From NCBI GenBank assembly GCA_018242215.1, contig JAFECG010000028.1, positions 124,001 to 188,000 of the forward strand: a DNA stretch of 64,000 bases. Direction: 5' to 3'. The notes under the pieces were generated by a model. It searched no databases, was not told the origin of the DNA, and was given only the letters and a program-made list of their open reading frames with translations. This stretch comes from Pseudomonadota bacterium. GTDB taxonomy: Bacteria; Pseudomonadota; Alphaproteobacteria; Rhizobiales; Hyphomicrobiaceae. Positions 26,788-35,756 of the stretch are shown piece after piece. A program made the position numbers and the translations under genes. Position 1 is the stretch's first letter, and each line of letters starts with the position of its first letter.

Positions 26788-28701
26788 TCAGATGCACTCG
26801 CGCAATGCCTGTGCCAGTTCCGCCTGCTTATAAGGTTTGCGAAGAACGCGGAACTCGTCATCGGTGTCATTGAGGTCGGAGGCAAATTCGGAGTCGTAGC
26901 CGGAGGTTAATAGAATTCTCGTAACGGGACTAGCCTCGCGGGCGCGCGAGCCGAGTTCATAGCCGCTCATTCCACCTGGCATGACGACATCGCTGAAAAG
27001 AATATCGAAGCGGTCCGACGTAAGCTTTTGAAGTGCCACCATCCCGGAATCGGCTTGATCGACCGCGTATCCCAATCTCCGGATTCGCTCGACGACCAAT
27101 TGGCGAAGATCGCAATTGTCCTCGACAACAAGTACTTTGAGGTTCTCAACCGTGCTTGGATGGTCTGCCTTTCGTACTGCCTCGGGCTGCAGTCCGAGGT
27201 CGGCGCGAGGCAGATAGAGATTGACCATCGTCCCCTTTCCAACCTCGCTATAGATCGTGGCATTGCCGCCGGACTGCTTCACAAATCCATGGATGCTTGA
27301 AAGCCCAAGGCCAGTTCCCTTGCCGACGCCTTTGGTAGTGAAGAAGGGCTCGAACGCGCGCTTCACTGTCTCCGACGACATGCCGGCCCCATTGTCGGCG
27401 ACTGAAATCCGGACATAGTCCCCCGCAGAAACGCCGTATTCGTCGAGAACGTCGTCGGTCGAAAGCTGAAGGTTCGCCGTTTCGATATTGACGCGGCCTC
27501 CATGCTTCATGGCATCGCGCGCATTGACCGAGAGATTGAGGATAGCGTTCTCTATCTCGCTAGGGTCCACGAAGACAGTCCAAAGCTTCGGCTCAAATGC
27601 CGTCGAGAGGGATACGGTCTCTCCCAAGGCACGCTCGAGCATCTCAACCATGCCGGCAATATGGTCATTTAGCTGCAGAGCGATGGGTTGGAGTTTGCGT
27701 TGCCGCGCGAAACTCAGGAGCCGTCTCGTCAGCCGGGCACCCATTTCCGCCGCTTCCATTGCGCGACGGCTGAAGTCATCTTTTTGGTCTGGATTATCGG
27801 ATTCGAAAACCTGCTCCAGGTTACCGAGAACGATCGTAAGGATGTTATTGAAATCATGCGCAACGCCTCCTGTGAGCTGGCCAAGAGCATCGAGCCGTTG
27901 CGAACGGTGAAGGGCTTCGGTCTGCGCAACTTGTTTGGTTAGGTCTCGGAACGAGCGCATGTTGCCAAGGATACGACCCCGGCGATCTGTTACCGACGTT
28001 GCTACAACCTCGGCCGGAAAAACCTGGCCATCTTTGCGGCGGCAGTTGACCATTAGGGGATCTGCTGATGTCACGCCTGATGGTGCGAAATTCTGGACAC
28101 GTTCGAAATCAGCGTTGGAGGCATAGAGGATGTGTGACTCCTGGCCGACGAGTTCGGCTTCGTCGTAACCGAACGTCAATTTGACTGCCGGGTTCGCGAG
28201 AAAGATGCGTTGGCCATTATCTGCCAGCACAAGCGGCTGCGGTATATCTTTGATGATGGCGTCGAACAGGATCTGCTGTCGCTCACTCTCCGCTTGGGCG
28301 CGCCGTTCGTCGGTCAGGTCGTGCACAATGCCGGCGAAGTGCATTTTTCCTTCTATTGAATATTCACTGACGGACAAGTGCATGGGAAAGGTTGTTCCAT
28401 CCCGCCGCTTGCCATGGACGTCGCGTCCGATGCCGATAATCTTTCGCCGGCCTGTATGGCGGTATTGCCGAATGTAGCCGTCATGCTGCACTGAATCGGG
28501 AGTGGGCATCAGCAGGCTGACGTTTGCGCCGATCAATTCGGTATTTGTATAGCCGAATAGCTTCGCCGCGGCCGGGTTGACACTTTTGATAATGCCCAAC
28601 GCATCGATTGAAACGATTGCGTCGACGGCGGACTGGAATACTGCGGCAAGGTGATCGAGCGACGCTTCCGGCGCGGCGTCATCGGGTCCGTAGGTCGTCA
28701 T
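26788..28701 (-). CDS. FixL-like heme-PAS hybrid histidine kinase with receiver domain
   Basis: Probable oxygen or redox sensor. In 637 residues: PAS domain 1 (about 12-130), PAS domain 2 (about 140-255), HisKA with GGVAHDFNN (phospho-acceptor His282), HATPase with DNGAGM and GTGLGLSSIHG, and a C-terminal receiver with phospho-acceptor Asp571 (FSDVVMPGG). PAS 1 resembles the FixL heme domain: it keeps QHDGYI, where His73 aligns with the heme-ligand histidine, and IIGIGRDVHGKRRDG with the arginine (Arg93) that contacts bound oxygen. The start is the ATG at 28701; a TTG four codons up is possible. No fixJ-like gene adjoins. Soluble, with no membrane helix. Confidence 0.88.
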   Translation of the reverse strand: MTTYGPDDAAPEASLDHLAAVFQSAVDAIVSIDALGIIKSVNPAAAKLFGYTNTELIGANVSLLMPTPDSVQHDGYIRQYRHTGRRKIIGIGRDVHGKRRDGTTFPMHLSVSEYSIEGKMHFAGIVHDLTDERRAQAESERQQILFDAIIKDIPQPLVLADNGQRIFLANPAVKLTFGYDEAELVGQESHILYASNADFERVQNFAPSGVTSADPLMVNCRRKDGQVFPAEVVATSVTDRRGRILGNMRSFRDLTKQVAQTEALHRSQRLDALGQLTGGVAHDFNNILTIVLGNLEQVFESDNPDQKDDFSRRAMEAAEMGARLTRRLLSFARQRKLQPIALQLNDHIAGMVEMLERALGETVSLSTAFEPKLWTVFVDPSEIENAILNLSVNARDAMKHGGRVNIETANLQLSTDDVLDEYGVSAGDYVRISVADNGAGMSSETVKRAFEPFFTTKGVGKGTGLGLSSIHGFVKQSGGNATIYSEVGKGTMVNLYLPRADLGLQPEAVRKADHPSTVENLKVLVVEDNCDLRQLVVERIRRLGYAVDQADSGMVALQKLTSDRFDILFSDVVMPGGMSGYELGSRAREASPVTRILLTSGYDSEFASDLNDTDDEFRVLRKPYKQAELAQALRECI

Positions 28702-28751
28702 CGCGAGGCCCAACCCAGTTTTGGCTTTCTCAGAGCTCCTCCGGAGAGAAT

Positions 28752-28765
28752 TTGACCTAAATCAA
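28752..28765. promoter_or_regulatory. FNR/FixK-type box
   Basis: TTGACCTAAATCAA, matching TTGAY-N4-RTCAA. It lies 51 bases upstream of the FixL-like kinase start. The position is too close for classical activation at -41.5 with a good -10, so repression or fine-tuning is as likely as activation. Confidence 0.55.
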
Positions 28766-28907
28766 CATTGCGTCAAAGAAAAAAAATGTCCATCGCGCCG
28801 CCGCTGAAGGTTCATAAGTTTGTTATTTTCAAACTTTAGCGAATTTCGCGCGCTGCCGCCGAAAGTGACGCTGAGAATGGTAACGGCCCGGTTGGGCTGT
28901 TCGCAGA

Positions 28908-28940
28908 AGAGGATCTTGAGGTCGCTCCTCAAGATCCTCT
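28908..28940. repeat. Perfect 14-bp inverted repeat
   Basis: AGAGGATCTTGAGG, 5-base loop TCGCT, CCTCAAGATCCTCT. All 14 pairs are perfect, giving a very stable hairpin from either strand. No T-run follows on either side. It lies in a gene-free region between a leftward FNR-type promoter candidate and the kinase. Confidence 0.85.
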
Positions 28941-29012
28941 AGCAATTTGCACCGAAGGTTCAGTGACGGCGAAGGTGGGGGGCCTATGCGTCATCCGGCG
29001 CCGGACGATGAC

Positions 29013-29044
29013 GAGGGAAGGAGGGAAGGAGGGAAGGAGGGGAG
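29013..29044. repeat. 8-bp tandem repeat GAGGGAAG
   Basis: Three exact copies and a fourth with one mismatch, purine-only on the plus strand. Such short tandem repeats can change copy number by slippage. It lies in the predicted leader of the minus-strand transcript. Confidence 0.8.
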
Positions 29045-29092
29045 GAGAGTCATCGTAGATATAAAAAATACCCGAGACCGATTGCTCGGACG

Positions 29093-29106
29093 TTGATTTG
29101 CATCAA
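29093..29106. promoter_or_regulatory. Perfect FNR/FixK-type box
   Basis: TTGATTTGCATCAA, exact TTGAT-N4-ATCAA palindrome. Centred at 29099.5, it would put a leftward start near 29058 with TATTTT at -12 to -7. The gene downstream in that direction is the FixL-like kinase, about 350 bases away. Confidence 0.68.
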
Positions 29107-29521
29107 GCGAAGCAAAATTTCTGTTGGAGCCCGTGTGTTCGGATCAGACGATTGAAAACGCCGCGGTCATGCGAACTGTCTTGGTTTATTTGTACTCTGT
29201 GAGCGGCATTGGTGTCTGCAAATTTCCGTCGAAGCGTTCGCTTGCAGCGGTTTCCCACTGCCGGATTTCAAGATGGCTAGGCTAACGATTGATGTCCGGT
29301 CCCTCATTGAATCGAAACAAACCTACATATGTTTTTTGCTGGATGCAATCGCAATGAGCCGGTGTCGCGCTTCTCCTCAAAAAGGAGACGCTGACCGCGG
29401 AGGAATTCGAGCCGCTTCGTCGGGTTTCCGGCCCCAATCCAGCGCAGCGCACGTCGGCAAGAGCGAACATCGCGTAACGTCACAGCGTGCATCCCCGATT
29501 GAGAGTTCTTTTTTCGCTCGC

Positions 29522-30550
29522 TCATTCGGATCGATAGACGCCGATGGCTTGTCTGCTCCGACGGCAACGAGCCAGATCTTCGTAGATACCGAGGTGACGT
29601 TTGGCGATAGCCGGCCACTCCCGCTCGGCGAGGCCGGCAGACAGAGCCTCGCCATCGATCGGGGGAAGCTCCGGCGCCATAACGTGCCTGGCGGCTTCGA
29701 GTGGACCAGAACAATGGGTCGTCGCGGCGCGCAACCAGCCCGGCGTCTGCTCCGAGTGCGTGGTCAGAACGGCCACGCCATGCTGGAGGCAGGCCATCGC
29801 CGAACCCCGCTTGTCGGTAATGCCATCAGGAAACGGGAGATAGGCATGCGAGGCTTGCGCCAGTTCCTGCGAGACTTCGGCACTCCCGAGATTCAGACGA
29901 AGATCGATCGCGTATTTGACGGCATTTTCTCGCACGAGGGTGACGATCGGCGAAGACGGGTCAACGATGGCGCCGATGAATGCAACCGGGATATCCGAAC
30001 CCTGTGCGCGAAGTGACGCAACGGCATCGATGACCAGTTCCAGTCCTTTGTTCTCGCCGATCTGCCCGAAGTAGATCATCCGGCGCGCGCGGCTCTGTTG
30101 GGGCACAGCGTGAACCGGAATGTTGTTGCCCACGGGGATGACCGTGCACGCCTTCGACGCGAAAGGATACCAGGATAGGAATGCGCGCCTTTCCTCAGCG
30201 TTCGAGAATATAATCTGCTTTGCGGTCAGCGCGGCAGGAAGGCAGTACAGCTTCCGTGCCGTACTGAAGATTCGGTATTCGTGCAGCGTCAAGACTGTCC
30301 GTCGGCTGAGGCAACCGAGAAGCGCCCACCATGGCGCGTTCCCCATCTGCAGGCTCGGATATTGGATGTGAATGACATGTCCGCGGTGCGCGCTGGCCAC
30401 GCGCAATGTCTCCTTCAACGTCCAGCGCTTCACGAGCACATATTCTGAACCGTCTGCCAACTCGCCAAGTGCCTCGACCAGATTCTTCGTGTAGTCGAAG
30501 ACACCGCAGCGATTGCCGCGCTCGCCCGCAAGGACATGGACGATACGCAC
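29522..30550 (-). CDS. Glycosyltransferase, GT4-like
   Basis: Retaining nucleotide-sugar transferase, last gene of the leftward exopolysaccharide operon. The 342 residues start RIVHVLAGERGNRCGVFDYT; the N-terminal Rossmann half holds HIQYPSLQMG and LHEYRIFS. The linker is followed by MIYFGQIGENKGLELVIDA and, near the end, DGITDKRGSAMACLQHGVAV in place of the usual EX7E region. It begins with GTG one base after the pyruvyl-transferase stop. The sugar added is not predictable. Confidence 0.8.
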   Translation of the reverse strand: MRIVHVLAGERGNRCGVFDYTKNLVEALGELADGSEYVLVKRWTLKETLRVASAHRGHVIHIQYPSLQMGNAPWWALLGCLSRRTVLTLHEYRIFSTARKLYCLPAALTAKQIIFSNAEERRAFLSWYPFASKACTVIPVGNNIPVHAVPQQSRARRMIYFGQIGENKGLELVIDAVASLRAQGSDIPVAFIGAIVDPSSPIVTLVRENAVKYAIDLRLNLGSAEVSQELAQASHAYLPFPDGITDKRGSAMACLQHGVAVLTTHSEQTPGWLRAATTHCSGPLEAARHVMAPELPPIDGEALSAGLAEREWPAIAKRHLGIYEDLARCRRSRQAIGVYRSE

Positions 30551-30551
30551 G

Positions 30552-31730
30552 CTAGTCCCCTTTCGCGATCAACGAGGCGAGTGATCGAATACCGTCCCTG
30601 CAGGCTTCGATATGCCGATCACGCAGTAACTCATCAAGCCCGCAGCGGGCGGTCTGCAGAGCGCGAGCGGAAACGTCGTCGGGCCGCGCGTCGCGGTCGT
30701 CCACGAAATAATCGAGGCGTTCGATCAGTTGATAGAAGGAGCGCACCTTCGGCTCCCAACCGAGTCCTACGGAGGGCACTCCGAGAGCGTACGAAATGAT
30801 CGATGCGTGTAGGCGCTGCGCTACGATCGCATCGTACCCGGCTATACTGCTGACGAGGTCGGCATCGTCGTTTGGTACGATATCCTGATGATCGTACGCT
30901 ACGCCGAGCTCATTGAGTTGCGCAGCGATGCGGTGCGCCACTCGGATGTCGCCAGCCTCGCCCGTTGTGAACAGGCTGACATCCACATCCGTAGCGGCCA
31001 GCTGCTTGGCGACCGCGATCCAGAAGTCATCCTCGATTCCAGATCGCGCAGTGCGAATGCTCCGGACGACCGCAGGAGACATAATGCCAAGGCCAATACG
31101 AAGCCGCTGCCCGGGCAGTCGCTTTCCTATCTCGAAAGTCTTTGCTGCTAGCAAGCCGGGGTCGAGCGCAAGACGGACATCTCCCTTCTGCAGGCCAGCG
31201 GCGGCAAGGTAATCTGCCGATTGGTCGTCGCGAACGCTAATGCTCGAAACGGACTCGTCGCCGATGAAGCGGCGCAGTTCTGCACCGGCAGCGGTTTCCC
31301 AAGTGTCGGGAGGGGAAACCCCGACGGAATGTACGTGAACGCCGACGCCAAGTTCGTGAGCCAGATCGGCAACGGCATTAAGCCGCGCCGGAAAATACTC
31401 GGTCGTTGCGGTAAGCAGGTGCCCTCCACCCACGACGATAGCTGAGACAGGTGCTCCGTTGACGGAGGACTTCCACTGCGAGAGCAGGCGGCTTCGCGCG
31501 CGACGAACGTTGAGCCGCGTCTTGAGCGGGCGTGGCATCAGCGAACGCGCCACATCCTTTGCCGACCATACCGGGGTGGCAGCCTCCGTCGCGGGCGCGC
31601 CCTTGCCATCGATATCCCAGCCATCGATGTGGCAGCCGAGTTCGTGGCGTAGCGCGTGATGCAGGCAGCGGCCAAGAACGCGGTCGCCGAGATTGGCGCT
31701 GAAAAAATCATTGAAGCAGAGAACCCTCAG
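30552..31730 (-). CDS. Polysaccharide pyruvyl transferase family protein, apparent CTG start
   Basis: Adds a pyruvate ketal to a sugar of the exopolysaccharide repeat, using phosphoenolpyruvate (family knowledge). The core has AIVVGGGHLLTATTEYFP, VRDDQSADYLAAAG, and the C-terminal RLHASIISYALGVPSVGL. The conserved N-terminal segment FNDFFSANLGDRVLG lies in frame upstream of the first standard start (GTG at 31553). The frame from it back to the preceding gene contains no ATG, GTG or TTG. A CTG at 31730, 7 bases after AGAGG, is the best start and gives 392 residues. If GTG 31553 were used the protein would lose its first Rossmann strand. Confidence 0.75.
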   Translation of the reverse strand: MRVLCFNDFFSANLGDRVLGRCLHHALRHELGCHIDGWDIDGKGAPATEAATPVWSAKDVARSLMPRPLKTRLNVRRARSRLLSQWKSSVNGAPVSAIVVGGGHLLTATTEYFPARLNAVADLAHELGVGVHVHSVGVSPPDTWETAAGAELRRFIGDESVSSISVRDDQSADYLAAAGLQKGDVRLALDPGLLAAKTFEIGKRLPGQRLRIGLGIMSPAVVRSIRTARSGIEDDFWIAVAKQLAATDVDVSLFTTGEAGDIRVAHRIAAQLNELGVAYDHQDIVPNDDADLVSSIAGYDAIVAQRLHASIISYALGVPSVGLGWEPKVRSFYQLIERLDYFVDDRDARPDDVSARALQTARCGLDELLRDRHIEACRDGIRSLASLIAKGD

Positions 31731-31741
31731 CTCAGCACCTC

Positions 31742-33544
31742 TTAGACGGCAGCTCTATCGGTCTCGAGCGTTGGCTTTTCCGCGGGCTTCATCGGCCGGA
31801 CAAAACCTTTGGATCGGACATCGGGCGACTTATTGATGACGATGCCCATGACGCGACTTGAAAGCGTATCCGCATTCTCAAGACACCGCTCCAAATCGCC
31901 GATAGGGCTCCCCCAGCTTGTCACGATGAGAATGCGGTCCAAGAAAGGTGCTATGGCGCGCGGTTCGACGTGATCCAGCGCGGCGGGAAGGTCCACCAGG
32001 ATATAGTCGAAGCTCTCTTGGGCGCGTTGCAGCGCCCGCTGCATGGCCTCGCAGCTGAAAATATCGGCAGGATGGGCACCGTTGCCGAGCGCGTGTTGGC
32101 CAAGGAAACCCAGATGGTCGGACAGACGCATGACAACGATGGCATTTTCAGCGGGGTCGAGAAATTTCGTGAGAAGGTCGGAGCCGGGTTCACAGAAAGC
32201 GCGCGCCAGAGTCGGATTGTGCATATTCGCGTCGATCAGTAGCGTTCGACTGCCCGCTTGCGCAGTCAGCAGAGCGAGACTGTAGGCGATCGTGGTTTTG
32301 CCGTCGCGCGAATGCGGGGACGTGACACCGATGGTACGCGCGGGCTTTTGAGAGTCGATCTGATAAAAGGCAAGTTTAATCTTGCGCAGTTCGTTCTCGG
32401 CGGTGACGGCGCCGCCGCCGGCCTCGTTGACGAGTGCGACAGGCAGACCCTTATCGCGACCAAAGAGGCTCGTGCGTATCTTGCTTACAGGCAGGGGTCC
32501 GAAAGTTCTTATCCCCAGTGCAGTCGCCAGCTGTGAGCGCGAGCGCACCGGAGCTTCGAGGTATTCAGCACCAAATGCCCCCAGTACGCCCAGTGTGCTA
32601 CCCGCAATGAACGAAAGCGCGAGTACCAACGCTACGCGCGGTGAACCAGGTTGGTTGGGTGGGATTGCTCTTGTCAGCACGCGCGCCGTCGTCGTCGGGA
32701 TCTCGACTTTCTGAAGTTGCAATGCCTGAGTATAGCGGCTCAGGTAGGCCTCATAGCTGGCGTTGGCGATCCGCGCCTTGGCAGCCAGCTCTCGTGCATT
32801 GTTGCTGGCAGCAGAATTCGAACTGGCATCCGAGCCAGTTGTTTGGCCGGCATTCGGCAACGGATCGCCTGCAGCACGCGCTTTCTCGTCAGCCTGTGCG
32901 GCCTGCATCCGCAAATCGTCAAGGCGGCTGGCCATCCAATTATTGGCGCGTTGTTGCGCCTCCTGGCGCGCATCGAGTTGCTCCTCGATATAGCCATCGG
33001 CCAACGCGTTCGCGATTTTCGCTGCCTTATCGCTATCAATCGATGTGGCATCGATTTCGGCAACATAACTTCTACCGATCCGATCGATTTTGACCTTCGC
33101 GGTTAAATTTTCCAGGGCGACTTCGCGCAGATTGATTTTTCGAGTTTTGTCACCCTTCGGACGCACCATCGCAATCAACCGAGAAAAGAGACCCGGCTTA
33201 GGCTTGCCAAATTCGGGATCGTCAGCAAGACCTAGTTTGTCGACAACGCGCAGAGCTAGGCTCGCTGAGCGAACAGCCTCCATCTGCGATTCCACAACTG
33301 TGCTGTCGATGGCTGTTTCGCTCGATGAATCACCGTCGTCGGGCATTTGGCGCGTTTCTGTCAGCAGAACCGCAGTGGCGATATACCTGTTCGGCGTGAC
33401 CGCGAGGTACAATGCTGCGGCGGCCAAGCAGACGATGATCGCAGTGAAGATCATGCGATGCCGCCATCTGAGCACATTTATGATCTCGCCAAGGGACCAG
33501 CGAGAACGTCTCAGTTCATGAGCATGCTGACTGAATTGAAGCAC
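31742..33544 (-). CDS. Wzc-like polysaccharide co-polymerase / degenerate tyrosine kinase
   Basis: Inner-membrane protein controlling chain length and export of exopolysaccharide. In 600 residues: helix 1 at about 31-50, a periplasmic Wzz-type domain with coiled coil, helix 2 at about 300-322, then a cytoplasmic P-loop domain. The P-loop reads SPHSRDGKTT, the A' motif LLIDANMHNP has Asn where the second Asp is usual, and Walker B is YILVDLPA. The C-terminal tyrosine cluster of true BY-kinases is missing. It may therefore bind ATP without the usual autophosphorylation. It starts with GTG, sharing one base with the stop of the exporter gene. Confidence 0.85.
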   Translation of the reverse strand: MLQFSQHAHELRRSRWSLGEIINVLRWRHRMIFTAIIVCLAAAALYLAVTPNRYIATAVLLTETRQMPDDGDSSSETAIDSTVVESQMEAVRSASLALRVVDKLGLADDPEFGKPKPGLFSRLIAMVRPKGDKTRKINLREVALENLTAKVKIDRIGRSYVAEIDATSIDSDKAAKIANALADGYIEEQLDARQEAQQRANNWMASRLDDLRMQAAQADEKARAAGDPLPNAGQTTGSDASSNSAASNNARELAAKARIANASYEAYLSRYTQALQLQKVEIPTTTARVLTRAIPPNQPGSPRVALVLALSFIAGSTLGVLGAFGAEYLEAPVRSRSQLATALGIRTFGPLPVSKIRTSLFGRDKGLPVALVNEAGGGAVTAENELRKIKLAFYQIDSQKPARTIGVTSPHSRDGKTTIAYSLALLTAQAGSRTLLIDANMHNPTLARAFCEPGSDLLTKFLDPAENAIVVMRLSDHLGFLGQHALGNGAHPADIFSCEAMQRALQRAQESFDYILVDLPAALDHVEPRAIAPFLDRILIVTSWGSPIGDLERCLENADTLSSRVMGIVINKSPDVRSKGFVRPMKPAEKPTLETDRAAV

Positions 33545-34818
33545 TACTGTGAGCTTTTCTCGGTGGTTTGCTGGGATGGTGCGCTCGACTCTGGAAACCG
33601 CAGCGCTACGTCAACAACGTCGCCAGGCTTTAGTTCCTCATCCTGCGTCGCATCGACGGCGACAACGCCGGTGTCCGTTTTACGATGAATGCGAATGCTT
33701 GGCTCTCCTCCGTTGCCGCTTACAAGCTGCGAGCGAACAAGTCCGGTGTAGATGAGCTTGTCGCCGAGTGCCTGAAGCTTCGCACGCGTCTGGGATAACT
33801 CTATCTCCGCGTCATGCAGTTCGGAAAGAAGCCCCTGGCGTCGCTCATCCGGCAGCTTTTGAAGCTGTGCAGTCAGGTCGGCGCGATCACGTTCCGAAAC
33901 GCCACGTTGCGCGACCGTCTGAAGATATCGCGTCGACGATAGAAGAATTGTACGGCGCGCTTCAATGACCCGCGTGATCGGCAGCGTCTGCCGTCCAAAC
34001 AGCTCTTTGACGCGCTCCAACTCCTCTGTGTCGGCGTCGACCCCAAGTTTCTCCTTGGTCTCCTGCTGCGAAAGAGCTGAGATGCGATCATTTTCGCTGG
34101 CGATCGCGGCCTGCAGATAGTCGTGTTGTTTCTGCTGCAGGCTGTTGCGCGCGGTGAGCTGCGCCTCCTCCAGGTTTACGATGTCTTTCGTCTTGCTTGC
34201 GGAGATCGGAGTTTTCAGGAGCGGTTTGGGGTCAAACTCGCTTTTTCCAGAAAGCTCCGCCTTCAGGCGCAAGATCTTGGCTTGTTGAGTGGCAAACAGA
34301 ATCCATTGAGCGTCATAATCGGCGCGGAAATCGGCTTCCTCGAGCAAAGGATTTTGCGCGCGAAAGCGCATGACATCGACGCCGCCCGCGAGCGCGATCG
34401 CCTGGCGGACTGTCATGCCGGGTCGGAAGGATTGCTGTCCTGGTTGAGATACGTCGCCGTTGACATAGACGGGCCGATACTCGGCGATGACCACGGTTAT
34501 CTCTTCAGGTCCGAGCATTACGGAGAGTTCGCGCCCGTCGTTGCTTCGGCGACGAAAAACCTTCGAAGACACGTCATTCCGGACTTTTGCTTGAAGCTCC
34601 GAGACTGTCAGTCCCTGAACTTTCAATTCGCCCATGAGTGGCAAGGTGATCTGGCCGTCGATGTTGACCAGTGCTCGCGTATTGATGTCTGGTGCCGACG
34701 CCACGGCGAACGCGATGCTGTCGCCGGGCTGAATACGATAAGCATCATCTGCCAGGCTCGCAGTGGCATGCGCGAGAAAGATCGACAGGGCGAGGCAGAG
34801 AGATAGACATTTGAACAT
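33544..34818 (-). CDS. Polysaccharide export protein, Wza/GumB-like
   Basis: Periplasmic/outer-membrane component through which the polysaccharide leaves the cell. The chosen ATG (34818) gives a signal peptide (LSLCLALSIFLAHATASLA) with no lipobox. Then comes the Poly_export domain (YRIQPGDSIAFAVASAPDIN, GQITLPLMGELKVQGLTV), SLBB repeats (RPVYVNGDVSQPG, RPGMTVRQAIALAGG) and a long coiled coil (about 190-360). A second short SLBB-like part (EELKPGDVVDVAL) is at the end. The long coil and absence of a lipid anchor differ from E. coli Wza and resemble rhizobial exporters. It is 11 bases after the sugar-transferase gene. Confidence 0.88.
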   Translation of the reverse strand: MFKCLSLCLALSIFLAHATASLADDAYRIQPGDSIAFAVASAPDINTRALVNIDGQITLPLMGELKVQGLTVSELQAKVRNDVSSKVFRRRSNDGRELSVMLGPEEITVVIAEYRPVYVNGDVSQPGQQSFRPGMTVRQAIALAGGVDVMRFRAQNPLLEEADFRADYDAQWILFATQQAKILRLKAELSGKSEFDPKPLLKTPISASKTKDIVNLEEAQLTARNSLQQKQHDYLQAAIASENDRISALSQQETKEKLGVDADTEELERVKELFGRQTLPITRVIEARRTILLSSTRYLQTVAQRGVSERDRADLTAQLQKLPDERRQGLLSELHDAEIELSQTRAKLQALGDKLIYTGLVRSQLVSGNGGEPSIRIHRKTDTGVVAVDATQDEELKPGDVVDVALRFPESSAPSQQTTEKSSQ

Positions 34819-34829
34819 GAGCTTCGACC

Positions 34830-35513
34830 TCAGCTGCCGGTGCCACGCAAAACCTCGGATTTGAACGTCTGCCAAAGGATACGGAAATCTAAAAGAAGCG
34901 ACCAATGCTCGGCATACGCGAGATCGTATTCGATACGGGCTTTGGCGAATTTCGCATCTGTGGTGCTGCCCCGCAGGCGATTGATCTGCGCCAAACCCGT
35001 CATTCCCGGACGGACCCGATGACGATTGAAGTAATGCGGAACCAATTCCTCATAGAGCTGACCGCCCGCGCGCATGCCGGGAACATGCGGCCGAGGTCCG
35101 ACAAGTGACATGTCACCGAACAGTACGTTGAACAGTTGCGGGAGTTCATCGATGTTGGTCCGGCGCAGCACTTTGCCGGCGCGCGTGACGCGAGGATCAT
35201 CGGCCCGAGTTTGCTTCACGCCGGTTTCGTCGCCGAGATCAATCCGCATAGTGCGGAATTTGTAGATGCCGAACGGCTCGTTGTTCAGTCCATAACGCGA
35301 TTGCTTGAAGAGAACCGGACCGCGCGATGTGAGTTTGATTGCTAGTGCTGCGCCGATCAGGATCGGCGACGCCAATGCGATGAGCGCAGTGGCCGCCGCC
35401 ACGTCGAACGCTCTTTTGAGCGTAAGTTGAAGTACGAGAGTGTTGACGCTCGACGTCGACTGAAGTTCGCCGCCGGTGAAAACGAAGGAATGAGGACGAT
35501 TGAGAAACGTCAT
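34830..35513 (-). CDS. Initiating undecaprenyl-phosphate sugar transferase
   Basis: Transfers the first sugar-1-phosphate to undecaprenyl phosphate, starting repeat-unit assembly. The 227-residue protein is the short form with a single membrane helix (about 36-60, FDVAAATALIALASPILIGAALAI) followed by the catalytic domain. Motifs: GPVLFKQSRYG, FGIYKFRTM, RRTNIDELPQLFNVL, DMSLVGPRP, and RPGMTGLAQI. First gene of the leftward operon, facing the rightward operon across 240 bases. Confidence 0.93.
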   Translation of the reverse strand: MTFLNRPHSFVFTGGELQSTSSVNTLVLQLTLKRAFDVAAATALIALASPILIGAALAIKLTSRGPVLFKQSRYGLNNEPFGIYKFRTMRIDLGDETGVKQTRADDPRVTRAGKVLRRTNIDELPQLFNVLFGDMSLVGPRPHVPGMRAGGQLYEELVPHYFNRHRVRPGMTGLAQINRLRGSTTDAKFAKARIEYDLAYAEHWSLLLDFRILWQTFKSEVLRGTGS

Positions 35514-35688
35514 CGATACCGTCTCCGCAAATGACTGGTTCGATAGGCACTACGTTCTTCGGCACGTTTTCAGTCGAGCACTGATTGCCGAGTAAGAGGC
35601 AACCTTTCGACTGCGGTTGAGGCACAATTATGGTGCAACGCACACGAGGATACTCTCATGAAATTGCTATGTAATGCGACGTTTTGTT

Positions 35689-35704
35689 CGCTTTCGCGAA
35701 AGCG
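35689..35704. promoter_or_regulatory. 16-bp perfect palindrome between the two exopolysaccharide operons
   Basis: CGCTTTCGCGAAAGCG, fully self-complementary, in the divergent intergenic region about 50 bases before the second Wzc-like gene. A candidate operator controlling both operons; as RNA it could form only a short stem. Confidence 0.5.
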
Positions 35705-35756
35705 CTAGAAGATCTGTCTTAGCGCATCGACTTCGCAGACATGATGGGCTCGATAC

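Larger units (their letters stand above)
28714..29521. other. 800-base gene-free region with regulatory structure
   Basis: No supported gene on either strand; the long plus-strand frame over its right part is antisense to the glycosyltransferase. It contains two FNR/FixK-type boxes, a perfect 14-bp hairpin and an 8-bp tandem repeat, reported separately. An A/T-rich stretch at 29061-29070 reads TATTTTTTAT on the minus strand. That lies where the -10 element would fall for a leftward promoter activated from the box at 29093. A small RNA or long leader for the sensor kinase is possible. Confidence 0.5.

Noticed and set aside
29273-30016. 247-residue plus-strand frame over the gene-free region and the GT4 gene
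   Set aside because: Mostly antisense to the glycosyltransferase; no start signal or family.
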